Source: Skeletonema tropicum (taxonomy: Eukaryota; Bacillariophyta; Thalassiosirophyceae; Thalassiosirales; Thalassiosiraceae). From it: DNA of 64,000 nt. The position numbers were made by a program, and so were the translations under genes. Below, one piece after another: positions 30,187-40,870 of this stretch (the stretch's first letter is position 1; each line of letters opens with the position of its first letter). Location of the stretch: assembly GCA_037178625.1 (NCBI GenBank), contig CM074132.1, forward strand, positions 1,550,001 through 1,614,000, given 5' to 3'. The notes beneath the pieces were generated by a model. It was not told the origin of the DNA and ran no database searches. It saw only the letters and a list, made by a program, of their open reading frames with translations.

Positions 30187-31778
30187 GTTTACATATTCCG
30201 ACGTATCGCTGGGATGATTAGAAGGATGCATACAAATATCCCTGGATAAGTAGTTATGTCGTTACGACTACAAATACAAACCTCATTCTCATTGTCATTT
30301 GAGTCTCGGCTTCCCTTCATTGAGTCTCGTTTGCCTCGATCTCCCGTCATTGAAAGCTCGAATTGATCACTCTCTGCGGCAAAAATGGTCCACATTGACA
30401 TTGCCGCCGCTGAAATAGACCAAGTTATTAGCCGTAAAATATTGGACGAGTGGCTGATGATCGTTACTACTATGGATTATGATATTGATGTTATGGTGCT
30501 TGGATCCACACCCAACGCTCCTTGGAACGTCAATAAGCACTGTTCAAAGAGCGGCACTCGTCGGGCGTTTGTCGTAGTTGGCTCTCTCTCTCTCTCTCTC
30601 TCTCTAGTTCATTACTCTACTCGTTCAAGTAGTAGTAATTAACGTCCTAATCTAAGTTGAAAAATATTGTATCATCACTTTCAAATCATACAGACTGAAA
30701 CCAGTGCCTCGATACGCTCAACATCGACCCTCTGGCTACGTTCACCGGCCATAGGTTGATAGTGCACGTTATTACCTTTCGATTAAGCCGCTGGGAGTCA
30801 TCATATTCACTATACTCGCATTACAGGCAGCGGCTGCATAGGTGCTCATATACGCATGCGTCATACATAGAATCACTTTATTTACTAGCTGAAATAGGCC
30901 ATTTTGGACCGATGCTTGCGCTTTATGCTTTATCTAGTAGTTATATAATGTTCAACTAATTAATTATTGTATTTGAATATACTTCCTCAAGGGATTCTGG
31001 CTATCAGTTTGGGTTCAACATGTTGATAGGTGCGCTCTATGGAGGGCGTACTCACATGGTTGTTTCGTATTTTGTGCGGTGTCGCCTAGCTAAAATTAAT
31101 TCGCGATTTCGCGATAAACTCTCGCTTGCTTCTGTTAGTCAAAAAAGATAATGGTATGTAGTGAAATTGACGACGGACATTCTTGAGAGAATCGACCTGG
31201 CCCTGGCCTCAGCCTTGGCAGTGCGGTGTGAGCACCCATTCCCTTTCAACCGAGACGGAAACTCTCCATCACCAAGAACACAACTTGATGCTACCGTTGG
31301 AGCTTCACCTAAACCTGAGCTTGGTTCTGAGTAGATAATGACGTTATTGGAGAGCTTGCTTGCAGCAACATTAGAAAGAGGAACTCACCGCGCTTGAACT
31401 ATGACTAGAAGAGAAATCCTAAGAGGAGAAGCAACAAAGTCAAGTCTCCACCAATAACTCTCATTCACATACATCTTCATGATGTAGTTTCAATCTGGAA
31501 GATTATAAGCTTTTATCACATAGCGTCAAAGATGAAAGTACCTTTCTATGGGACCTCAGATATCGTGATCGTGTATGTATGCGAAGTGCAAGTATCCTCC
31601 AGCAAGCAGGTAGAACTTGAATCAGCAATTTTCTACGCAGGAATTATATGCTGCTGAAACTGTAGCTCAACCTAAATGGTCCCAATTACCTTTACCTTTA
31701 CTTATATTTCTGTTCTACGCTCTCAAAAAGCTTAATACATTCAGTGACACACTTCAATCCCTCTAGCGACAGCAATAG
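30187..31778. other. 1.6-kb intergenic region, no gene seen
   Basis: A (TC)n microsatellite at 30581-30604. A stretch at about 31030-31070 (..GGAGG..GTACTCACATGGTTGTTT..) resembles 46490-46530, a weak dispersed repeat. No coding frame is convincing. Confidence 0.45.
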
Positions 31779-32449
31779 CTTAGCACTAGCATTAGCATTG
31801 GCCGCACGAGTACGACTTATCATTCAACCTGCTGAATTGCAACTTCAATGAAGTTTGCAAAGTCATCACTGAGATCACAGTCATTATAATCCCAGAAGGG
31901 CAATGGCTCAAATCCTCATTACTTTGCCTAAGTGGACTGAAGCAGGCATTGAAATTGGCAGCAAATCATTATGAGAATAACGTATATTACAGAACGAAGA
32001 AGGCCAACAGCAACAGCTATGGCTGTGTATGACTATGACGGAATGCGAGTTCGAAAAAATCATACAACTACTCACCGATGGAATCCCCACAGATGCAACT
32101 GCCTATTGAAAGATCGGATTTTTGTCTGATTGAAGAACACTGGAACAACCTCCTTCATGAATTTGTCCTTGTCGAGTACCTTGAACGCACGTCCATGTGG
32201 CAGCCACGTGACTGCCTGGGCAAACTCGGGAATGTTATCCTTATCCGCGAGCTCTAACATAGCATAGAGCTTGATAGGGAATTCAGACTTTGGGCTCCTC
32301 GGAGATGTCGATGTCGATGTCGATGTAGGCTTATTGCTGCACGTAGCTCTTTCTGGGGCGGAGCTTTGATTGAGAATCATTTCTCTCTGTATTCGGTTTC
32401 TCTGGCTCTGGAATGGACGATGACGATGGATGAATGGATATAGTATTTA
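31779..32449 (-). pseudogene. decayed copy of the HSF gene
   Basis: Homology to 23646-24825 on the same strand. Exon 1 (32380-32074) is intact and nearly identical, with one extra ST codon pair in the Ser/Thr run. The intron is present. About 520 bp covering the acceptor site and most of exon 2 are deleted: the sequence jumps from the equivalent of 23835 to that of 24355. The residual C-terminal segment also has a 1-base deletion (CTCAAATCC for CTCAAAATCC). It cannot encode the end of the DNA-binding domain or the activation region. High identity of exon 1 implies recent duplication. Confidence 0.88.
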
Positions 32450-33347
32450 TGCAGCAGCTAGCTGCAGGTGAAGGAAGCGACTGGGAGTTGGGAGTTGGGT
32501 TTATTGTCAATAAATTACCAGTTTGAGAATCAACCAAAATCCAATCTTCTTTAGCATGCTTCGTTTCCCCAATCGAAACAATCAATCTCGTTCTTGAGGT
32601 AGGAGACAGATGGCCAGATTCTCAACATGACTCAAAATTGTCTTCTTGAATCGGGATCCTCAAGGAGTGAACTCCAAGGACACCACGTCTACCTTATGTA
32701 CTTACGGCTGGACACGGCAAATAAGTATTGCTCTCTGTCTCTCTAGGCTGGAGAGAGAGCGGCTTCTTCGCGTCGGCGGGTCCTCAAAGTATCTTGTACC
32801 GACCTCGTCTGACGAGAAGAAAGGCCCGTAAATCGTTTTTGGATGGGTCCAAATGGGACATTGAAGACAAAACCAATTACATAGATATATTATGTGCTGA
32901 GCTCAGGTGTATTATCATTACTGATGTAGAGGTTAAGTGAAGAGAGCGAAGAAGTCCAAGTAATAAGTACTGACGCATTTGTTTCATCTTACTCTTACAG
33001 CTTGTGAGTCTTACTGCAGCACGGATAGGATTCGAACAGCGATTCATTTAGGTTCGGGTTGGGGCATACGTTTGCTCCACGGATATCCTCTGAGTGCATA
33101 GGCATGGCAATGTCTTTGTGAACAGCAAGAGAGGGAGTAGACTCAAGACGTACGTACGTGTTCATGTCATGGATTGAAGTGAGACTATGGCCATTCAAAC
33201 TTTTCTGCCAACTTCGAGAGAAAGCAGGGTGAGGCGGACGGTGTATTATCCTGTTCACTTAATTTGAATCAATCCAGAATCTCATTTTTATCTCGCTGTA
33301 CAGAGCACCTACTACTTTACTCCTAAAATAAATTACTTCTACAGCTA
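32450..33347. other. intergenic, no gene seen
   Basis: Spacer between the HSF pseudogene and the DUF389 gene. Short frames on both strands have no motif and no codon signal that I would trust. Confidence 0.45.
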
Positions 33348-34593
33348 CTAATCATTACTTGGCGATGGTTGCGCTGGAATGACGATCTCCTCTCCAGAAT
33401 AAGTTGGACGTAATAAGTTCTGCAATACCTCGCCTCCATCATCTGTTGCACGACCTTGAAATATCCTTCTTGCTATCTTCAAGTCGTCCCAGAACACCTT
33501 CTTCTTCACAGGCAGCACCTCCTTTATCCTGAACATTAGCGTTGCTCCAAGGGCAACACAAATGATGTTAGCTAGTGTGAGGAATAAAGACATGAGGGCG
33601 CCTTGACTGTAATTTGAATATTGAAAAGAACTATTTTCTTCTGAAACCGAAAATCCATGAAAGTCGCCCCAGTCATCACGCTTGATAAGCGCCATTACCA
33701 TCAAAATGCCGCAGTTTACAGCGGGTGGGAGAAGACTTGCACTAATAGCAACCCCAACGAGGCTCGATGTTGAATCATCTAGTACAGACAGAGCGACTCC
33801 TAGACCTGAGAAGAATGCAATTGGAAACTGGATAAAATGTGAGACTAACATGTAAAGATTTCAGGAGGCACGAGGCACGACACATCATCAACTTTCGTAG
33901 CTTACCCCAGCTAGAAAGGTTACTCTAGATGTACGACCTAACATTTCAGCCGTAGGCCAATCTTTCGCCATCTGAGTCCAAAATGTTGTCGCTCCTATAT
34001 CATCGGAGAGCAAGGTCACAAGGATTAGAAGAAGTGGATACAAGTAGACTATATCAACAAGGCAGGCTCTTACCAAAAAGCATACCAAAGATAACACATG
34101 CCAAAATGGACAGCAGCTCATTTCTGGCGGATCTTTTTATCAAGGGCAAATCCCAAATAATGAGGCCGTAGCTCATCCCGATTACCGGCCCCATAATGGG
34201 TGAGAGAAGCATCGACGAGATCACAGTCGTCGCTGAATTGGTAGCCAGACCTAGGCCAGCTACGATGCTCGCAACAGTAATAAGGCATGAGTAGTTGAAG
34301 TCCCAATTGACTCCTTCCGAAATCTTGTCATGCATCTTTTTGATTCGGACAATTTGGTCTGTAGAGACGCTGCCGACAGTAGTGGAGGCACGAAAGATTC
34401 CCTTCACGTCATCTTTTTTCACTTTGCGAGGGCTGCTGAGAGTGTCCGCCGTCAAGCTCGGTTCCATTAAAGATGAACCTCTTGTATCGTTACTATGATC
34501 AAATGTAACTGTTGAAATGTGGACGCCACCCGAATGAGGTTGTGGGGTGTTCTTTATCCCCATCTCTCCGTCGATGTTGTCAGAATTTTGCAT
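33348..34593 (-). CDS. DUF389 multi-pass membrane protein
   Basis: Three exons on the minus strand: 34593-34074, 33994-33906 and 33827-33348 (362 aa), introns GTAAGA...TAG and GTAAGC...CAG, phases 1 and 0. After a polar N-terminal 100 residues come the DUF389 membrane segments: FNYSCLITVASIVAGLGLAT, then NSATTVISSMLLSPIMGPVI, GMSYGLIIWDLPLIK, LLSILACVIFGMLFG; exon 2 gives TTFWTQMAKDWPTAEMLGRT; exon 3 gives FPIAFFSGLGVALSVLD, LVGVAISASLLPPAVNCGIL and ALMSLFLTLANIICVALG. The LLSPIMGPV and SLLPPAV..G motifs are family landmarks. The family is common in bacteria and archaea and present in some protists; its transport role is not established. Without the tiny middle exon the protein looks broken. 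Confidence 0.85.
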
Positions 34594-35446
34594 CGTATCT
34601 TGTCTCTTCTACTTCGGTCCCACTCTTTCGTACTGCCTCGGATAATGCTAGATATTGTTCTCTTATCTTATGCCCATGCACTTATCGGCGTAATACTTTG
34701 TCAAATGAGCAGGCACGGGCGGCAAGGCGTTTGTTGGGAGGGGTGGTACTACTTACTGAAATACATTGGGTACGTGTGTTCGGTTGTTTTGGGCACGGGA
34801 ACCAGGTTCCCGTGTTTTGGGTTTTGGTGTGAGGGTTTTTGCTGATGGCTGATGGGAGCAAAATTTTAGTGCCGGTTGGATCATGACGAAGAAAATTACA
34901 GCTCTGAATTGAAGAACGTCTGATCTGGCGTCTGGTGGATGGTGAGAACTTTCTTCCTCTCCTTCCTCTTCTGCAAGCAGCCAACGGACGGAGATCTCGC
35001 ACGCACGATTGATTGGCGATGGCCTGCGAAGGAGTACATAAAAGCCCCTCATGAATGAAGAGACCTTCTTGAGGAGAATTTCTGTTATATTATTATTATT
35101 GAGATGGCATCCATTTAGCTTAGTGTTTTGTTCCTCTGCACATAAGTAGAACTACGAGCAGTTTGCCCATCAGTTCCTCCCATCATCAGCATGTAGATGT
35201 GGGTTGTCCTCGAAGATACACCACATTTTTAACGAGGAGGTTTGGGATCAGATAGTCGCCTTATTTTACAACAGATTAAATGGTACAACGACCGCCATCC
35301 TGATCTCTGTTCAGCAATTATTCATCAATTAACTTGCATTTGCCATGCTTTTTAAGTATCGTAGAGTCACCCATTTGCGCTTTTGTTTTTCCATATTTTT
35401 TTTTGTATCAACGCACAAAAATAACAGCACGGTCCCTCACACAGGA
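34594..35446. other. intergenic, no gene seen
   Basis: Promoter side of the DUF389 gene and 3' flank of the RRM gene. No motif-bearing open frame. Confidence 0.45.
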
Positions 35447-37136
35447 CTATGCTCCTCCCGGAGCAGCCTGGCCATAATCTCCATCAACTCCGCTTGTCGT
35501 GGCAGCATACATTTGAGCCTCGTAGGATGTCGAACCAACGCTTCCACCATCACTGATTTTCCCATGGTACTCCTGAGAATTGTGATCTCCATAGCCATAG
35601 TTCACATGATGCTGCTGCTGAGATTGTGGATAAGGAGGGAATCCTTCCCCATTACCACCAGGTCCACCTTGAAACATGGGATTAGCTCCATAATGACCAT
35701 GAAACTGCTGGTGCTGGTCAGGATAGTAACCGGGAGAGTAGTAGTTCTGATGATACTGTGCACCACCACCTTCTCCTCCCTCGTAGTTTGGCCCGGGCCC
35801 CTCGTAGGAAGAATAGTTGGGCGGGTAGTTCTGGTACTGAGCGTACCCATAAGGATGATGATACATCATCATGTTATGCTGATGATGATGATAACCACCG
35901 TGGTTGTAATAGCCTTGATGATATTGTTGATGGTTAGGCTCGTAGCGGTAGTTTACATGATCAAAGTCCCTCTCATCCCCATTATACCCATTGTCTCTAT
36001 TGTGTTGATTTGGCATCCCGGTATTTTGGTGCTGATTATTAAGCTGCTGCATCACCATATGTTTGCCTCCGGAGTTGTTGCTGCCATTGAAGGTGTAACG
36101 GCGTGTGGAGGAGGAAGAGGAGTCGTGACGCCCATCGTCAACCTTTGGTTCGCTTGCTTTGATTTCGCAGCTCTTCCCGAAAATGTTCAAGATACCAGTT
36201 TTCCCAGGGATATTGTTAAGGAGAGAGTTTGTTACTTCCTGTGAAATGGCAATTTAGAATGGAAAAGGGAGAGATCAGTAATTATTCCCACAGGGTACTT
36301 GGTGTGGATTGGCATCCAAGATTACGATTACGATCAATAATCATGTCCACATCAAACATTTGCACGTACCTGATCGGCAAATGTAACAAAGCCAAATCCA
36401 CGGCTCCTCTTTGTATTACGATCCACCATGACAACGGAATCAATGACTTCGCCAAATTTCTCAAAGAATTGGAGGAATTGTTCGTCATTGACTGTTATTC
36501 GCAGTTGATTGTGCACATGATGTGTTCATTCAAATAATGAAGGAGATTAAATGGAGGAGAGTGAGCAACTCGTGAATAAATGAATAAAATCATCACCAAA
36601 CTCTCCAAAAGCTAGCATTTAACATGGTAATAAATAAAGATTCCAAATTCCATAAACTCAAGTCACTAGTGCTGGTGACCATCACCATGATGGAAAACAC
36701 CCCACGTAACTGCGAACAACTTACCGTTAGTAGGCAACCCCCCAACAAACAACTTGCGTGGATCAGACTCCGTTGGTGGTGTGCGCTTCCACTTCCTCTC
36801 ACCTGCTGATGGAACGGGTGCGGCGTTACCGGGGACGCCGGGAGGAGGGGCTTCCATGAATGGCCCTCCCACGACCGCCATGGGAACTCCTTCCGCAGGG
36901 ACTGCATCGGCGCCTACTGCCGCAGTATTGTTGGCAGCAGTCGTCTGCTGCTGTTCGAGGGCGGAGGAAATCGTGAGGGGGCTGCACGGAGCGAGTGGGG
37001 GGCCTGAGGCTGTGCCGGCGGCGGGATCACGTTGGTCCGCCATGCCCTGTTGTGGGTTGGAAGCGATGCTCGTAGAAAGAGAGTCGACTGGCGGTTGCTT
37101 CACGACTATGTTTTCGGCAGCTGTGGCGGCTGTCAT
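35447..37136 (-). CDS. RRM RNA-binding protein with prion-like Tyr/Asn/Gly-rich tail
   Basis: Three exons on the minus strand: 37136-36725, 36491-36370 and 36238-35447 (441 aa); introns GTAAGT...CAG and GTACGT...CAG, phases 1 and 0. After an Ala/Pro/Gln-rich N-terminus, one RNA-recognition motif spans about residues 127-205: RNP2 KLFVGGLP, then [20 protein letters not shown], and RNP1 [10 protein letters not shown]. It continues into exon 3 with [12 protein letters not shown]. The layout resembles the hnRNP A/DAZAP1/Musashi group. The C-terminal 220 residues are rich in His, Tyr, Asn, Gln and Gly ([20 protein letters not shown]), a low-complexity tail of the kind that drives condensates. Likely acts in mRNA splicing, export or translation. 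Confidence 0.87.
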
Positions 37137-38095
37137 CTGTTACTTTCAACTTAGAGAACAGCAATTATCAATATGTATTTTTTATGACTCTCATTAGTGG
37201 CAGCGACGACCACGTTGTTGCCAACGACCTGTATTTTTGAGTGGATGGAGTATCTAATCTGGCTGTATCGAGGAATCAATGCAATGTGGAATTCGCTGAA
37301 GTCGCGGAGGCGAAATGAGAATCATGCATCGATATCAGACGTCGGGGCATGAGGCCATAGAAAGTTGGGTTTCCCCGCGTGACCGCCCGCTGGATAAAAT
37401 TTCACGTAGGACTTCGTTGAAAACAATAGTAAGTGAGGTATTACCTGCCCATGTAACTTTCAATTAGAGGGCCCGCCCTTCTGCCCGGTATTTATGAGAC
37501 TTTAGGACTTTAGCGTAAGCAAGAATCCTGAAGCCGGCAGGTGAACCCGGGCTATAGCTGGCTGGAGCTAGTTCAAAAAACTAGATTCGGGTCACATTTG
37601 ACTTCTTTGCGTATTGATTCCTACATTAGTACACATTACCTGTACACATTTTTATCTACATACTGGACTCCTTTCCACTTCGCAGATCGCAGAGGCAAGT
37701 AAGAGCGAGATAGACTTTTATTCAGAAGACTGAATAATTGAATAAATGCAAATCCTTCATGCATGATCAGAGAGATGGAATGATTGCCAACAAGTGGTGG
37801 GGCCAACCTTCTGACGGACTGTGTGAAAAGCTGTAAACTCAACCAGTATCTTGTTTCTACCTCTTATGAGGACAAGGAAGTTCTAGCGAAGTATCCATTG
37901 TTATCAGGAAAGAGTTATGACATTCGGCAATTGTGACGACAACAAACAGGAAGTGAAATGAAAAATCGGGAGTATTTGCCTTTGCTATTAGTACATACTA
38001 CTAAAACAATCATGTGTATTGCCATTCGTGATAATCACCTTTTGCGCCACTATGACAATTGTATACGATACTTCTGTTTACTTCGAAGCTCTTCT
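37137..38095. other. intergenic, no gene seen
   Basis: Upstream of the RRM gene and downstream of the 7-TM gene. Nothing beyond short random frames. Confidence 0.45.
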
Positions 38096-40212
38096 TCATT
38101 GATCTTCATTGATAAGTACGCTGCAGTCAATTTGCAAGACTCCTGCGCCTTCGAAGAGCATCTGTTGTGATGGTGTCGGAACGTCGGGAATCTTGGCAAT
38201 CATGTCGAGGAAGAAGTCATCAGGAGATACGCCAATAGAACCGTTGTCATGGGAAGAATGGGAACTCTCTTCGCCCCATTGTAAACCTCTTGAAACTTCG
38301 GCATCTTGTATAGATGAGGGAGGAGAATCAGCAATCACATGAGGATCATTTTCTATAAAGGTGTCTCTTGAGGGAGTCCCTACTATTCTGTTTTCATCAT
38401 AGTTGGCACTAGAGAGGGGTTGAACGAAGTCTTTTCCTCCAATTCCTAAAGTCACTGCGTCTTCATACATCACCCGTTGCATCATATTGAACTCATCGTC
38501 TCCAAAAGTGTTCGGAGAAAGAGCGTGATCGCTGCTACTGACGGGGATGGCCCCCCCTTCTTCATCGGCTGGTATTTTGATGAGATCATCGCCCCCAACC
38601 CCCAAAGTAACGGCGTCTTCATACACCATCCGTTGCATTTCCTGAGGATTAGGAAGACAATCAGCAATCATGCTTAGATCGCTTTCGACGAAGGATACCA
38701 CCGATGATGCAATCGACTGTCTCGAGCTTCCGATCGATGATGCAATAGACGGTCTCGAGCTGCTGCTACTGCTACTGGCGGGATTAGTCGTGCCCATTTC
38801 TTCGTCCGAGCTGGTTTCATGTCGTTGCACTTGTAGAGCAAGAGGACCGTAAATGCTCGAAATGACCTCATCTTCACTCCCTAGCCTCTTTTCGCTGGCA
38901 AACAAACCATCTTCCTTATCTGCAGCGTTTGCTTTATCTTCTCCCCCGGGATCTCTGGGGGGCTCTCTAGGTTCAACGTGAGTTCCCAATATCTCATTAA
39001 TTGACTCTAAGGCTGCAGCCGGTCTATTTTCAGGTGACTCTGTGTTTGATGGATGTGACACCATCGATTGAAGTTGAATTGATCCTGAAATATTTCTCGT
39101 TCGTTCTGTCGATCTCCCCGTGTTGCTTGTCCCTCCCGATGATCGAGATCGTGCCACCGTGTTCGGTCTTGGCTCTAATTTCATTTTGCCGCAAGATATC
39201 GTCCCCACAAAGGCAGATCGTATATCCAACTTGAATAGGATTGTCCACACCGTTGCCAATCCCTGAAGATGGGAAAATTGGGCACCAATCCATAACACCC
39301 AAGTCGAATCTACCCCTGGGCTGGCTGGCCCCCAAACAAAGGTGATGAGGATGAATGGAAGCCACATGAATACGAAGACAAAGATCAGCGAGAAGTACAT
39401 GTATAATGTGGAACGTTGACCCGGAGGGGGCAGCATCCCACCACGGTATACCCGAACGATGCACGATATGACGTAAACCATTGGGATAAAGACACACAAT
39501 GGTAGGAATCCCAACCAAAAGAAGATGGTGGACGCATCGTCATAATCCTTGACAAGGCAGGCATACCCCTGATAGATGCCTGCTCTGTAGGGTAACCCAA
39601 AAACGTCCCACGTGCATACACTCGCTAGAAGTGCGGAGTAAGTATACACAATCAACGTCTGCTTCCCCACGTGTCTAATCGTCGGAGCTTGGTACCTCCC
39701 ACTAGTATGTGACACCTTCAACATGGTAAACAGTTGATGAGATATCACTGCATTCATCCAACAATTGCCGGCAAATCCAAATACGGCTGCGAGATGTCAG
39801 AGAGAGAATAAAGAGTTAGTAAAACTGTGAAAACTTGTTGTGATCATGATGTTGTGATCAGGTTGAACTCACCATACCAAGTCTGCCAACCACACATGGA
39901 CTCCCCTACATAATGACCATAGACAGCATTCATCGCACATGTTATCGAGCACGAGAGTGAAAATTGAAAGTCCGGAAACACCACCGCCAATATATAGCAA
40001 TTGAACGACTTATTCCGAACCTCCTTCACTCGTAATATGGACACCAAGAGTAGAAAAGAGAAGAAGGAAACGACGCCGGCAATGGTGGCAGTGCCTATCC
40101 ACTGTATGTAGAGTTCGTCATCGCTGGGTGCGGCGGAGGCCTGGTCAAATCGGGTGGAGTTCTCGTTGAGTTCCCAGAGGCGGATGTCATTATAGCGATT
40201 CCAATCAGGCAT
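38096..40212 (-). CDS. seven-transmembrane receptor-like (GPCR-like) protein with repeated C-tail motif
   Basis: Two exons on the minus strand: 40212-39873 and 39786-38096 (676 aa), intron GTGAGT...CAG, phase 1. Seven hydrophobic segments: WIGTATIAGVVSFFSFLLLV, CYILAVVFPDFQFSLSCSI, VFGFAGNCWMNAVISHQLF, LIVYTYSALLASVCTWDVFG, IFFWLGFLPLCVFIPMVYVI, MYFSLIFVFVFMWLPFILIT and FSHLQGLATVWTILFKLDI. There is a Cys before TM3 (MCGWQTWY) and one in the loop before TM5 (GYACLV), a possible disulfide. The extracellular N-terminus is short with an N-glycosylation site (NENSTR). The layout fits the protist cAMP-receptor/secretin-like GPCR group. The long cytoplasmic tail holds a roughly 20-residue motif twice (QRMVYEDAVTLGVGG at about 497 and QRVMYEDAVTLGIGG at about 550) and a weak third (QQMLFEGAGVLQID). 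Ligand unknown. Confidence 0.78.
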
Positions 40213-40868
40213 GATTAGGGTTGTGTTTTGGTGTTTTCGAGTTTGGTGCGGCCGAAATATGTGCTTTTATGATGATTCTACGATGATTCGCTTCTATGAT
40301 GATTATGATTCGGTTTGATGATTCTTACTCTCTTGGGTGCGTGCTTAACTAAAGCTAAAGAAGGATAAAGATCAACATTGTTTGCAATACTCGTGATATA
40401 ACTTGTTTCTGCTTCGCAAAAGAGTCTTCCAGTTGTGATAAGTATGAATGAACATACACTGTTGAGCAGGGCGCTTCCTTGCTACGATACTTCATGAAAC
40501 ATTTTGTGGAGGGAAACGAGGCTTAAAGGTGGTTTGAGTGGTGGATCGTGTCACCACCAGTAAATTAGACAGCTCTCCGTCTCTTCCATTTTTCTCAAAG
40601 TATATACAAGGTTAACCCCTTTGAGGAGGATCTATTCCTACACAAAAATTCGTACTGAAGTTAAGGTTAGGCCAAGGTTATTGTCAAAAACTTGGCAGGC
40701 CAAATGTCTGATTAAGTCCCGCGGGTGGAGACTTTGACAAACTCTCCGTCTCTTTTCTTTATTCAAGGTTCCTCTGCTGAGGGGCACACCAGACATACTT
40801 TAAAATTTCTGTTACATATATATTCAGGTTAACCCTTTGATGAGGACCTATTCCTACACCAAAATTCG
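40213..40868. other. intergenic with a diverged tandem repeat
   Basis: After about 350 bases with nothing visible, two tandem units of roughly 165 bp begin (CTCTCCGTCTCTT.. at 40573 and 40742), each with AGGTTAACCC..GAGGA.CTATTCCTACAC. The second unit is the target of the mariner insertion. Confidence 0.6.
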
Positions 40869-40870
40869 TA

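Noticed and set aside
32995..33080. Possible tRNA from GGATTCGAAC
   Set aside because: No acceptor stem or anticodon arm could be folded around the T-loop-like sequence on either strand.
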